NCBI GenBank assembly: GCA_024138025.1
Contig: JAMXBD010001195.1
Coordinates: 124,001-188,000, forward strand
Direction of reading: 5' to 3'
Source of the DNA: Combretum micranthum
Lineage: Eukaryota; Streptophyta; Magnoliopsida; Myrtales; Combretaceae
Length of the DNA stretch: 64,000 bases
Shown: in pieces, positions 12,409 to 22,122 of the stretch
Layout of the letters: every line of letters begins with the position of its first letter
Numbering within the stretch: the stretch's first letter is position 1
Translations under genes and position numbers: made by a program
The notes under the pieces: generated by a model
What the model saw: only the letters and a program-made list of their open reading frames with translations
Database searches by the model: none
Told to the model about the DNA's origin: nothing

Positions 12409-12993
12409 TGTTAAAATTTTAAACATTAAAAGCGAAAGCGATTAACAATACGGATCCTAATAGAACAATTAAATTAACCAAATCAACAATCATGGCATAA
12501 TTAAAAGTTACAGTAAAATGAAAAGAAAACTTACTTGAAGAATCCATCACGATAATTTAATATCCCAAGTAATAATATATGTTTTCCTATGCCAAATCCG
12601 TATCACTTAAATTCGCCCTTTGATGATATAAGGACTTGATTGATTCTTGATTTTGAATCAAACCTTAAAAGTAGTGTGTGTTGTTTTTTTTTTTTTTTTA
12701 TGGCCCAATATATAACTTTCATTACGAAGAGTCATGACTTTTAATTTAAATGACATAACTTTTCATGAAAGGATATCTTGATGGGAGGTATCCATTAATG
12801 ATTCATGAAGAGATATGACTTTTACTAATATACAAAACACACTAAAATACTTAAATTTTAACGAATTGGCACGGAGGGATTTACACTCGATAATTGTCTC
12901 TTAGATACTACACTAATCATCACCGTGTGTATGACGATAACAATTATCAATACTTAAATTATATGAATCAATTAGAAATTAAAATTTCTAACA
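12409..12993 (-). repeat. 5' LTR of the 6.3-13.0 kb Copia element
   Basis: 585 bp, TG...CA, partner of 6300-6877. The right end abuts the target duplication CTTGC at 12994-12998. In the native orientation it would supply the element's promoter. Confidence 0.95.
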
Positions 12994-12998
12994 CTTGC

Positions 12999-13261
12999 TT
13001 ATAGGTGTATTCTTAAGAAAAGTTCCATTGATTTGAATGAACTTGAAGAAATTAAAAGAAGGAACAAATTATGGGTGTATTCTGATAGGAAGATGATGAA
13101 GTTAATATATTATTGAAGTTATAAAGTGTATATAATTAAATAATTAAAAGAACAAATTGAAGCCAGGATATCTCACATTTTCAGAAAAAGAAACAATGTT
13201 GTTAATCATTAAGCTAATAAATCTAAAACTCATGGGCTCAACTTCCATGTTTCTAATTTCT

Positions 13262-13296
<35 letters not shown>

Positions 13297-13825
13297 TATA
13301 GTTAGATTAGAACAATCCAACAACTCATTTTATATATACCTTTATGGAGGAAAACAATAATTTTCTTTTTTGACAAAAAAAAGAAGTTCCATTCATTTCT
13401 ACGATTTTACATTAAGTACCAACTTTTTCTTTCGCGAAATGTTCATGTTTGACATTATCCTTGTTATCTATGTTATAGTTTTCCCCTTTTTTTAACGCTA
13501 TCAATTGATTTACACTTTAGTAAGTCTTAATCCAAGATTTAAGGAGTAGGGTTTATACCTTTTATTGATGAAGACCATGTTCCCGAGATTTGAATCTTAT
13601 AATTTAGCTTCATGATTTATTTTCTATGAAGATGTCAATTATCTAGATTTTTTAAATTTCATATTCTAATTTAACCATTAGAATTTGGATTTCTAAGTTC
13701 TAATTAAAAATAGAATCCAAGATTGTATGGTCTTACTTATTATAGTGCAATTTAAAGTAATTTCTTTGCAACAAGCACTTTAAAGTTGTTAATGTTCTGT
13801 TGTTATTTGTACATAATTGTGGTTA
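12999..13825. other. No gene; TA microsatellite at 13267-13294
   Basis: AT-rich sequence between the Copia element and a tandem repeat. A run of about 14 TA units lies at 13267-13294. Nothing else is recognisable. Confidence 0.5.
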
Positions 13826-13829
13826 GTAT

Positions 13830-14210
13830 ACGAAGAGTACCAGTGAAACTAACACAACATCCACATATATATGTGTGTGTGTGTGAGTGGATGAAGAGTA
13901 CTAGTGATACCAAGTACTAACATAGCATCTTAACGATTCTTGCGTGGCTTAATCCTTGAGCAAAGTTGTATTAAGAAAATGATTAGAGGTGATTCTTGGA
14001 ATTGTAAATATTAGAAAGTACCTAATATCATATATATGTATGTATGTGCGGATGAAGAGTACGAGTGATACTAACACAATATCCCAATGATTTTTATGTG
14101 GCGTTATCCTCGAGTTTAATTGTATTAGAAAAATGATCTTGGTATATTCTAGGTGATTCTCGAATTTGTAAATATTGGGTTAAACCAATATCATATCAAT
14201 GTACCCTATA
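13830..14210. repeat. Imperfect tandem repeat, period about 161 bp
   Basis: ATGAAGAGTA recurs at 13891 and 14052, with CGAAGAGTAC at 13831 as a truncated first unit. Each full unit continues through a TGGCxTxATCCT block, TTGTATTA, ATGAT, TGATTCT and TTGTAAATATT, ending near ACCxATATCATAT. Units are separated by short GT/AT microsatellites. Confidence 0.7.
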
Positions 14211-16404
14211 TTTTTTTTTTTTTTTGTGTGTTTGTGTGTGTGTACTTTTAGGATATCGAACTATCCCTATGATATTTGTAACCTTAGATTGAAGACAATA
14301 AACTATTAGTTATTGCATTTAGACATTTATGAATGCATGTGATTGTGTTATTTTTTGTACATCACATGTGGTTGTGAAATTTCCATATTAGACTCCAACT
14401 TAGCTCTTATCATTTTCAAGTTTAGGTGATGATTCAACTATAATATTGTTATCATTTATGGGGACGACAATAGCACTAATAAACCTCCAATTCATATTTG
14501 ATCTAGTTAGTATGACCTACGAAGATATAGTGATTCTTGATTTCTTTTTATTGGCTTTTAGTTTGTGGGATGCGATGTTAGGCGTAGAGCCTAGTTTATG
14601 TTCTAGTTGTTCATACATGATTTGTTGGACTCTTTGAGCCACTAGTGATGTGATATTATGTAATATTAATTGGAATGACATCAATGTGTACTATGGTTAG
14701 TGTAATTACATACATATTATGTGTGTCTAAAGTAAGGATGCAAACTCGTTGAGTTCAAGTATACTTAAGCTTGAGCTTCAATTTAAGCTTGTGAAACGCC
14801 TTGAGAGTAGACTCGTTTAGGCTCATGAGCAAACTCAATTAAGGAGGCAACCGGGACGGACATAATAAAACCCAAACCTATCCCAATACCCTATTGGGTT
14901 TAATGGAACTTGTTCCAGATCTTATAGGGTTTTTTCTTACTGAACTCAATACCTACTCGATAGACCCTATAGAATATCCAAACCCAAATTTGATAATAAT
15001 ATTAAAGATTCTACATAAAATCTAACTTTTCTTGAAAGAAACTATGTTAAATATTCTTTTTCATTTTCACTTTTATTAATATCCTCTTCCCAATATTTTC
15101 AATCTCAACTTTATTAACATGCTTTTAACTAGAGTAAAATAAAGAAGAAAAAAAAGTAGCATTCTAACTATTAATAGTTTGATACAATTTTAGTGGCCTT
15201 TATGTGAGTTCTTGTGCCATTTAGAATTGAACAAGTTAATGTTTTTAGTTAGATATTCATGTGCCAACAAATACTCTTAAGGAGTAAATGCTTAACATCC
15301 TTTTAATACGAACATAATGGTGGATTGCGTGTGTAAAATTTTTAATGTGTGTAACATAAATAAATAAATATTCTCCTAACACAATCATGTTTCTAACGGA
15401 TTTTATATCTCTTACGAAATCTAACCAGAAATCTTATATGATTTTTTGAAATATTCTAGAACCCATACCAAACCCTATAAAGTAAAACTCTATAAGTATT
15501 TTTTTGGGTTAGGCGGGTAAGTACCCTATAAAAATCTGCTTACCTGCATCCTAAAGCTAAAAAAATGCTTTAAAATAATATATAGATTACTCAATATTTA
15601 TTCATTACCCATTCATCTATCTATGTTTATATCCGATGTGTTACGTATTTAGTTGCTTAGACTTTACATTGTTTTTAAAACTAATTAGCTACTGAGCTAG
15701 ACAAAGGCATTTATTCATTCTAAACTAGGAATAGAACCTGAACTACCACAAGCAATTCTAGAACCAAAACTAAAACGGTTAGGCGGTTCCAGAATCGATT
15801 AAGAAATTACCGTGTAGGTCCTAAAATAGCAAACAAGAGAAAGAGGTAAATTGTTTGTTAAAACTTTTTCTTGGAAAACCAATTAAAATGAACAGTATAT
15901 TTTTTATGTTTCTTTTTATGATGAATGCACGTAATGAGCAATAAATAATATAACAAAAATTAAAGTGCTATAAAGAAAAGGAGATAACAATTTATAGAGG
16001 TTCCTCCTTGTGAGTCAGTCTTCTCTTCCAGCTCCATTGATGGGATTCGGTCTTCTACATTGGTTGTTTCACTAATCTAATAGCAAAGAAAAATTAAACA
16101 CCAATAGCTCTTGCTTTATCTTTCTAGCCTACCACTCAACTATGCACAGAAGACAATTCTTTTGTAACCTCACTTCTAGGCTAATCTTCACTCGAAAAGA
16201 AAAGAGAGATGTTACAATTATGAGAAAATATGAATTCTTTGGTTTAAGCTCGTGATGAAAAGATTAAGGTCATAGTGTCTGTCAAAGTGTCTATAAGCTT
16301 GCTCAAGAGACTTTTGCAAGTACGAATGAAAACATCATTTGTTGTTCTCTCGTGTATCTTTTTTCTTCTATTTTTGAATCTTGAAAGCTGGAGTATATAT
16401 ATTG
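14211..16404. other. Non-coding region with hAT-like remnants
   Basis: No gene is visible. Between about 14855 and 15550 the ends carry ACCCAAACCTATCCC and GGGTTAGGCGGGTA blocks beside GCAACCGGGACGG and CTGCATCC, a pattern common in non-autonomous hAT elements. No 8-bp target duplication could be matched, so this is tentative. The open frame at 14446-14637 is not recognisable. Confidence 0.35.
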
Positions 16405-16409
16405 CTTCT

Positions 16410-16719
16410 TGTTGAGGATATCACACATCGATTGTGGAAGGGGTTAGGTGCTACTTTATAAGTGTGAGGGAAAGCCTCACCTCATGAGCTAGCTTTTGGG
16501 GTTGAGAAGACCTAATAGCATCTAACAGTGGTATCAGAGCCAAGGTTTACAACATCTCGGGTTGAGCCGGACATGGACAGTTAATCCATTATTCGATGTG
16601 TGATAGGGAGAGATGTTGCGGATATCCCACATTGGTTATCGGAGGGGCTGGGGTGCTACTTTCTAAGTATGAGGGAAAGCCTCACGTCATGAGCTAGCAA
16701 GGCCCAATAGCACCCAACA
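16410..16719 (+). mobile_element. TRIM-type miniature LTR element
   Basis: Two short direct repeats flank a roughly 86-bp middle. LTR A is 16410-16527 (118 bp) and LTR B is 16614-16719 (106 bp); both begin TGTTGxGGATATC, share GAGGGAAAGCCTCAC and TCATGAGCTAGC, and end in AACA. LTR B lacks a 17-base block present in A. A tRNA-iMet primer site (TGGTATCAGAGCC, 16529-16541) follows LTR A, and a purine stretch (GATAGGGAGAGA) precedes LTR B. There is no coding capacity, so any movement would need enzymes from another element. The 5 bases left of it are CTTCT; the bases immediately right do not match, because another element starts three bases away. Confidence 0.85.
16529..16541 (+). other. Primer-binding site of the TRIM element
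   Basis: TGGTATCAGAGCC, one base after LTR A, complementary to the initiator tRNA-Met 3' end. Confidence 0.88.
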
Positions 16720-16722
16720 GCT

Positions 16723-17478
16723 TGTTAGGGAAAAGATCCGACCTTTTCCTCTTGTCAATGCGATCAACAGAAAAATAATAATAAACAGAAAACAAAGAAA
16801 GCAAATCAACACCAGGATTTATGTAGAAAACCCAATGCGGGAAAAAACACGAGACCAGCAGCGATCAAACCTTCCATTATAAACAATATAATGGGATTAC
16901 TATTTTGTTCCTTACTAGATCTATCTAGTGAATCACTCAATTCTTCACCACAAATTGACGAATTACAACAGGAATAAGATTTCCTTCATCTAGAGTTTCT
17001 CACTCTAGGGTTCCTTCACTTTTCTCTCTTTCTCTCTCTAGAACTCTCTATCTAGGCTTGAGAAGAGGCACACACTTATTCCTTGCAAAACCCTAGGATG
17101 ATAAGGAGAATATATATGAGGCTGTTAATGTTTAATGAAAGCCTGGCGGTTTTGGATTTGGGTGCTGACCTTTGGCATTCTGGAGCAATCAATGCTGGCT
17201 TATCATTCAATGAAGGTGGCAGACTTGTCCTCTCAGTTGCCAGCGTACCTAACATTTTCATCCTTTGTTTGCACAAATAACTCCTTATCTCCAAGTCCTC
17301 TTCCAAGTATATCCATATACTTAGGATATCTTGATTTAAAGTCATCTAAATATATAAACATATATTTAGGATCTCCTCGTGCAAGCATACTGGTATGTTC
17401 CTATTTTGATTCCAAAGTCTTCTAAATATATATAACCATATATTCAGTCCCCCTTTGGTTATAGACCCATATAAATTG
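16723..17478 (-). repeat. 3' LTR of the Copia derivative (inner edge approximate)
   Basis: Begins TGTTAGGGAAAAGATCCGAC and aligns with 21329 onward. Similarity to the right LTR fades near 17478; the expected inner end CCCAACA is absent and a purine tract (TGGAGGAG on the minus strand) lies at about 17500-17507. The end is uncertain by about 20-30 bases. Confidence 0.75.
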
Positions 17479-17519
17479 GATCTATAACCTAAAAATCTGC
17501 TCCTCCAACTCATATGGGG

Positions 17520-17762
17520 GGTTTCCCCAAACCTGCTACCTTTTTACAGTACCTTTTGTCAGACTGAAAACTTTCACAACCAGCTTTTTCCTTGTTCCTT
17601 GATTGTAAGTTTTTATTATCAGTCTTCACCTATATGTTCTTCAAAGGACCCTTGCTCTTAAGCTTTTTCACCAAGTCAATTTTCTTGTTCTCATGCAAGG
17701 ATTTCAGTCTATCTTGCATGGCTCTAACCTGTCCTATCTTCTTCTCATTTCCCATGGCTTTC
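17520..17762 (-). pseudogene. Short remnant of Copia RT N-terminus
   Basis: A minus-strand frame encodes RAMQDRLKSLHENKK followed by KLKSKGPLKNI, the conserved beginning of Copia RT (AMQDELKSLHEN...LVKLPKGKxALKNKW). It runs a further 30 or so residues, then stops before the catalytic region. This is what is left of pol downstream of the internal deletion. Confidence 0.7.
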
Positions 17763-18300
17763 TTATGACCATCTGATCTCCCCATCAGCGAGTATCACAT
17801 ACTCATCTAGACTGAATCTAACTGATGCTCTTCCATCTTTTGCAGATCTTCTCATCTTAAATTGTTGATGAGACTTTTGGGATTCTTCAACTAAAACTCC
17901 CCTATTTTTTCCATCATTAGAACCTCTATGTAAGAGTACAAGATTCACATCTCCTTTACTTAGTTTTGCTGACATTAAGTAAAGGGTATTCCTTTTCTTT
18001 CCTTTTGCCATAATGAGAGAACCCTTGGTGAGCTTCCATCTTCCTTCACCAAAGTAGCTACTATAGTCATCATCGTCAAGCTTTCTTGTAGAAATAAGGT
18101 TAAGGCGGATATTTAGAATATGTCTGACATTTCTGAGAGTAAGCCTGCAACTTGTGTTAGTCTTCAAAATAACATTTTCAATGTCTACAATCTTAGATTT
18201 ACTATCATTTCCCATCCTAACATTACCAAATTTTCAGCAGTATAGGTTAAGAAGAACTCACCATGTGAAGTCACATGGAAGGAGGCACCGGAATCAATAA
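17763..18300 (-). pseudogene. Copia protease/pre-integrase fused to pre-RT linker
   Basis: The minus-strand stretch first encodes WVIDSGASFHVTSHGEFFL (protease active site, about 18300-18240), with a frame break before the 150-residue open frame 18215-17763. That frame begins with the typical segment NVRHILNIRLNLISTRKLDD, GRWKLTKGSLIMAKGKK and NTLYLM, which precedes integrase in Copia polyproteins. After about residue 95 it passes straight into MRRSAKDGRASVRFSLDEYV, the linker that in full elements lies downstream of integrase. The integrase domain is therefore cleanly missing between two in-frame pieces. Confidence 0.8.
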
Positions 18301-18589
18301 CCCAGTCATCATCATGACTAGCAAAGCTAACACACTTTTCATCCTAGGCAATGACAATCTCATCATCGTCTGCTACTGCTGCAACTTTGTCTACATCCTT
18401 TTCTTCACCTTTACCCTTCTCTTTCTTCCAGAGTCTGCACTCTCACTTCAAGTGACCCGGCTTAGGGCATTTGTTACTTGGACCTTCCCCTGGATTTCTC
18501 TTATTCATCATCCTCATCAGATGATCTTCTGAACCTGCTTCTACTATTCCTTCTTGGCTTACCAGTAACAAGTGCCCTAAATTAGATCA

Positions 18590-18751
18590 TGTGTCCAAAT
18601 CCTTCCTCTTAGCCTCTTCATTCATCATGTTGTCCTTTACCATTGCAAGGGTGAGTGTTCCCTCTGGGGCAAAGTTACTTACAGACATAATCGGAGACAC
18701 AAACAGTGTCTCCTAACTATTGGGCAAGGAACTCAACAACAACAGTGCTTG
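18590..18751 (-). pseudogene. Copia gag, downstream part (left of the Gypsy insertion)
   Basis: Reading leftward from 18751 the frame encodes ALLLLSSLPNS, a TAG in place of the expected Trp, ETLFVSP and FAPEGTLTLAMVKDNMMNEE. This is the very characteristic C-terminal half of Copia gag. The other half is at 20843-21282, separated only by the nested element and its GATCT duplication. Confidence 0.85.
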
Positions 18752-19350
18752 GATCTTGACGCAGCGGAATAAAAGGGAAACAATCGCAAGACGTTGATTC
18801 GCGCACGAATACCCAGCTTATGATCTTCAAATATCTATTGATTCTGAGAATACCTAGATATTTGGCATCAAAAGTCGAAATCTACACAAGATTATGAATT
18901 TTGGGATAAAGAGAGAACACTCTCAAAGAAAATTCATTCAAGATAACATATCATCAGTCTTTCATATGCCATAGGACTTACATATATATGGGCAAGCGTG
19001 AAAGTTGCCATAACCGAAAAAGGACTAAAACCTATTAAATAATATTAAATAGCATTTAAAAGGAAAAACTAAAACTGACATCCTATTAAAAGACATTAAG
19101 TCCTATGAAACTGACATCCTATTAAAAGATATTAAATCCTATTAAATATCCTAGTAAATGATATTAAAATTTATTCTTTAAAAACATTAAATGATATTCT
19201 AAAGGCATTAACCATATTATTAATTACGAATTTGAAAAACCCAAAAGACATGTGAAGTACGCCGCTCCAATACCAGTAATGTAGAACTAAAGGCCGGCGG
19301 CATATGTTGCCGACATAGGATTTTCCGTCTCTTCATCCTATGCTGCATCA

Positions 19351-20244
19351 TCCTCTCCAAGCTGGACAAAATTCGACCTCGAATTTTAACCATGTTATGC
19401 AGTAACTCCTTAACCTGTCTCCTCAACTCTTCATGTTTTATAGGGCTCATTCGATCATGGGGACAATTTGGAATGGTTGCACTTAGTTCAAAATTGACCT
19501 GGTGTTGAATGTCTCTCAATGGGGGTAACCTATCTGGCAACCCTTCAAAAAACACATCCTGGAACTCCTTTATAACCGTAGTTGCAAACTCAGGTATTGC
19601 TACCTCCTTAGTAACCTCCTTCCCTACTAAAGCAATTATTACCTCAAATTTCTGTTCAGCAACATAAAAATCAAATTTTGGTTCACCATTTCCAATAGGC
19701 TGAAAAATTTCATCTTTTTCCAAAAATTCTTCCTCCTCCTACTCTTCATAAAAAATAGGTTGTCTATCTCCTCAACCTTAAACACATCATCATATTTTGT
19801 GAAAATTTCTTCTTCATCATTCTCAATGTCGAAGACAGGTCCTCCATCACCCACAACTTCAAACATAGGTTCATCATCTTCATAAGTATCAAATATTGGT
19901 TCTCCATCATAGTTGTCCCCATCAATAGAAGAAAAATCATCATCAAATTCCAAGATTGCGTTCATCCCTAATTCCCTACAACTACTATCTTCCTTAACAA
20001 AAGAGGATTCATCATCTGATTCCTCATAACCTACGTCATGTATCAATTCAGAATTAGGCACCCGATCAAGATTAGGGTTTCTACCTTTGTTCTGATTCAC
20101 CAAAAGTGCCTCTATCCTTTCTATGACCTGATCCACCATACGACTCAAGCACCAATCAACTTTTTTTTCGATTCGTCGACATAGGTCATCACGACCATAG
20201 ATTTCATCTATACATCGCTGGTTAACCTATTTGTGAGGCGCCAT
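19351..20244 (-). pseudogene. Fused gag start / pre-RT reading frame of the Gypsy derivative
   Basis: The gag-like start is ATG 20244-20242 (MAPHK, then an in-frame TAG). The frame resumes with RIEKKVDWCLSRMVDQVIERIEALL and continues into a highly acidic region with three degenerate repeats of the type EPIFDTYEDDEP (about 19980-19760). After a frame shift near 19730, a second frame (19723 leftward) encodes FQDVFFEGLPDRLPPLRDIQH, then DRMSPIKHEELRRQVKELL, the conserved segment immediately before Gypsy RT. Protease and the rest of pol are absent. The second frame runs on into the LTR. A protein of about 280 residues would be possible only with correction of the stop and the shift. Confidence 0.75.
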
Positions 20245-20263
20245 GATATTCCAAGAGTGAACG

Positions 20264-20278
20264 TGGCTCTGATACCAA
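20264..20278 (-). other. Primer-binding site of the Gypsy derivative
   Basis: The minus strand reads TTGGTATCAGAGCCA directly beside the right LTR, complementary to the initiator tRNA-Met. Confidence 0.88.
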
Positions 20279-20842
20279 CTGACGCAGCGAAATACGAAAG
20301 GGTTTATCGCAAGACGTTGATTCACGCACGAATACCCAGCTTGTGATCTTCAAATATTTATTAATTCTGAGAATACCTAGATATTTGGCATCAAAAGTCG
20401 AAATCTACACAAGATTACGAATTTTGGGATAAAGAGAGAACACTCTCAAAGAAAATTCATTCGAAATAACATATCATCTGTCTTTCATATGCCATAGGAC
20501 TTACATATATATGGGCAAGCGTGAAAGTTGCTATAACCGAAAAAGGACTAAAACCTATTAAATAGTATTAAATAGCATTTAAAAGGAAAAACTAAAACTG
20601 ACATCCTATTAAAAGATATTAAATCCTATTAAATATCCTAGTAAATGATATTAAAATTTATTCTTTAAAAACATTAAATGATATTCTAAAGGTATTGACC
20701 ATATTATTAATTACGAATTTGAAAAACCCAAAAGACATGTGAAGTACGCCGCTCCAATACCGGTAATGTAGAACTAAAGGCCGGCGGCATATGTTGCCGA
20801 CATAGGATTTTCCGTGTCTTCATCCTATGCTACATCAGATCT

Positions 20843-21282
20843 TATCTTCAAGCACTAGCTTCATGGTAGATAAATGATTCACTAGCCTTAAAAATCATTC
20901 AAGTGCTCCGTCATGTTGGATCCATCCCTGTATTTCAAATTTACAACTTGCATAATCAAGGAGGTTTTATTCAAGGCCCTTTGCCTTTCATACATGGATT
21001 CCAACTTCTTCCATAAGACATCCACTCTCATTTCCTGGGTCACATAGTGATACATGCTGTGATCCACCATTGTCGGATACAACCGATAGTTTTCTTATGC
21101 ATGATTACCCAATCTGCATCATATTTGTTCTTTAGCTTCGTAGTGTCACCACCTAAAGGTAAATATAAATCTTTGCAAAACAGCAGATCCTTCATCCTAG
21201 ATTTCCAGATTTCCATATGGAATAATTTGTTAAATTCAGTTTGATCATCACCCCTGATGATTCTGCCATGTCTGCACTGCAA
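20843..21282 (-). pseudogene. Copia gag, upstream part (right of the Gypsy insertion)
   Basis: Minus-strand frames at 21282-21040 (FHMEIWKSRMKDLLFCKDLY) and 21082-20888 (VLWKKLESMYERQRALNKTS, LKYRDGSNMTEHLNDF) are classic Copia gag (UBN2-type) motifs. They overlap in different frames, so at least one frameshift is present, and another lies near 20885. The sequence continues as TMKLVLEDKI up to the insertion point at 20843, where the nested element interrupts it. Confidence 0.87.
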
Positions 21283-21315
21283 TAAAAAACCCTAATTTTC
21301 TTTTGAAATCCTATG

Positions 21316-21327
21316 CTCTGATATCAC
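21316..21327 (-). other. Mutated primer-binding site of the Copia derivative
   Basis: The minus strand reads TGATATCAGAGC, one base different from the standard iMet complement, two bases from the LTR end at 21329. Confidence 0.8.
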
Positions 21328-21328
21328 T

Positions 21329-22117
21329 TGTCAGGAAAATGATCCGACCTTTTCCTTTTACTAATGTGATCAACAAACAAATAATAATAAACAGAAAACA
21401 AAAAAAGCAAATCAACACCAGGATTTACGTGAAAAACCGAATGCGAGAAAAACCACAGGACCAGCAACACCCAAATATTCCATTATAATGGGATTGCAAT
21501 TTTGTTCTTCACCAGATCTTTCTAGTATATCACTCAATTCTTCACCACAAATTGGTGGATTACAACAGGAACAAGATTTCCTTCATCTAGAGTTTCTCAC
21601 TCTAAGGTTTCCTCACTTTTCTCTCTTTCTCTGTCTAGAACTCTCTATCTAAGCTTGAAAAGAGGCACACACTTGCTCCTTGCAAAACCCTAGGATGATA
21701 AGGAGAATATATATGCAACAACACAAGGAAAATCAACAAACACTCAAGGTTGTTAATGTTTGATTAAAGGCTGGTGGTTTTGGATTTGGGTGCTGACCTT
21801 TGGCATTCTGGAGCAATCAATGCTGGCTTATGATTCAATGAAGGCCGGCCGCCTTGTCCTCTCAGTTGCCAGTGTACGCAATAATTTCATCCTTTGTTTG
21901 CACAAACAACTCATTATCTTCAAGTCCTCTTCCAAGTATATCACATATACTTAGGATATCTTGATTTAAAGTCATCTAAATATATAAACATATATTTAGG
22001 ATCTGCTTGTGCAAGCGTGCTGGTCCGTTCCTACTTTGATTCCAAGGTCTTCTAAATATATATAACCATATATTTTGGCTCCCTTTGATTATAGATCCAT
22101 ATGAGTTAAACCCAACA
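21329..22117 (-). repeat. 5' LTR of the Copia derivative
   Basis: Begins TGTCAGGAAAATGATCCGAC and ends ACCCAACA. It aligns with 16723 onward but has about 30 extra bases near 21715-21760. Read on the minus strand it opens TGTTGGG, a usual LTR start. CTTCT follows at 22118-22122. Confidence 0.82.
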
Positions 22118-22122
22118 CTTCT

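Larger units (their letters stand above)
6300..12993 (-). mobile_element. Complete-length Ty1/Copia LTR retrotransposon (inactive)
   Basis: The element runs right to left. Both LTRs are present (6300-6877 and 12409-12993), each TG...CA on the plus strand and about 97% alike by eye. A perfect 5-bp target duplication CTTGC flanks it at 6295-6299 and 12994-12998. A tRNA-iMet primer site adjoins the 5' LTR and a purine tract adjoins the 3' LTR. Domain order on the minus strand is gag, zinc knuckle, protease, integrase, reverse transcriptase, RNase H, which is the Copia order. The single gag-pol frame is split into several pieces by frameshifts, so it should not make a full polyprotein. The low LTR divergence points to a fairly recent insertion. 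Confidence 0.95.
18757..20837 (-). mobile_element. 2.08-kb non-autonomous Ty3/Gypsy derivative
   Basis: LTRs at 18757-19350 (594 bp) and 20280-20837 (558 bp) both begin TGACGCAGCG and end CATCA. A perfect 5-bp duplication GATCT flanks the element at 18752-18756 and 20838-20842. The primer site TGGTATCAGAGCC lies next to the right LTR (minus strand) and a purine tract next to the left LTR, so it reads leftward. The interior is only 929 bp and keeps the start of gag and a piece from just before RT. The left LTR has an extra 36-bp tandem duplication (around 19082-19120); otherwise the LTRs differ at roughly 20 sites. Confidence 0.93.
16723..22117 (-). mobile_element. Copia deletion derivative carrying a nested Gypsy derivative
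   Basis: Direct LTRs lie at 16723 to about 17478 and at 21329-22117. Reading leftward from the right LTR: a slightly mutated iMet primer site, gag (21282-20843, interrupted, then 18751-18590), zinc knuckle near 18490-18450, protease with DSGA at 18295-18284, part of the GAG-pre-integrase region, then directly the linker before RT and a short RT beginning. Essentially all of integrase and most of RT/RNase H are missing, so the element is non-autonomous. The stretch 18757-20837 is a separate element inserted in gag. The left LTR's inner edge is poorly defined. Flanking 5-mers (CAGCT, CTTCT) do not match well; see the findings for a possible explanation. Confidence 0.85.
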
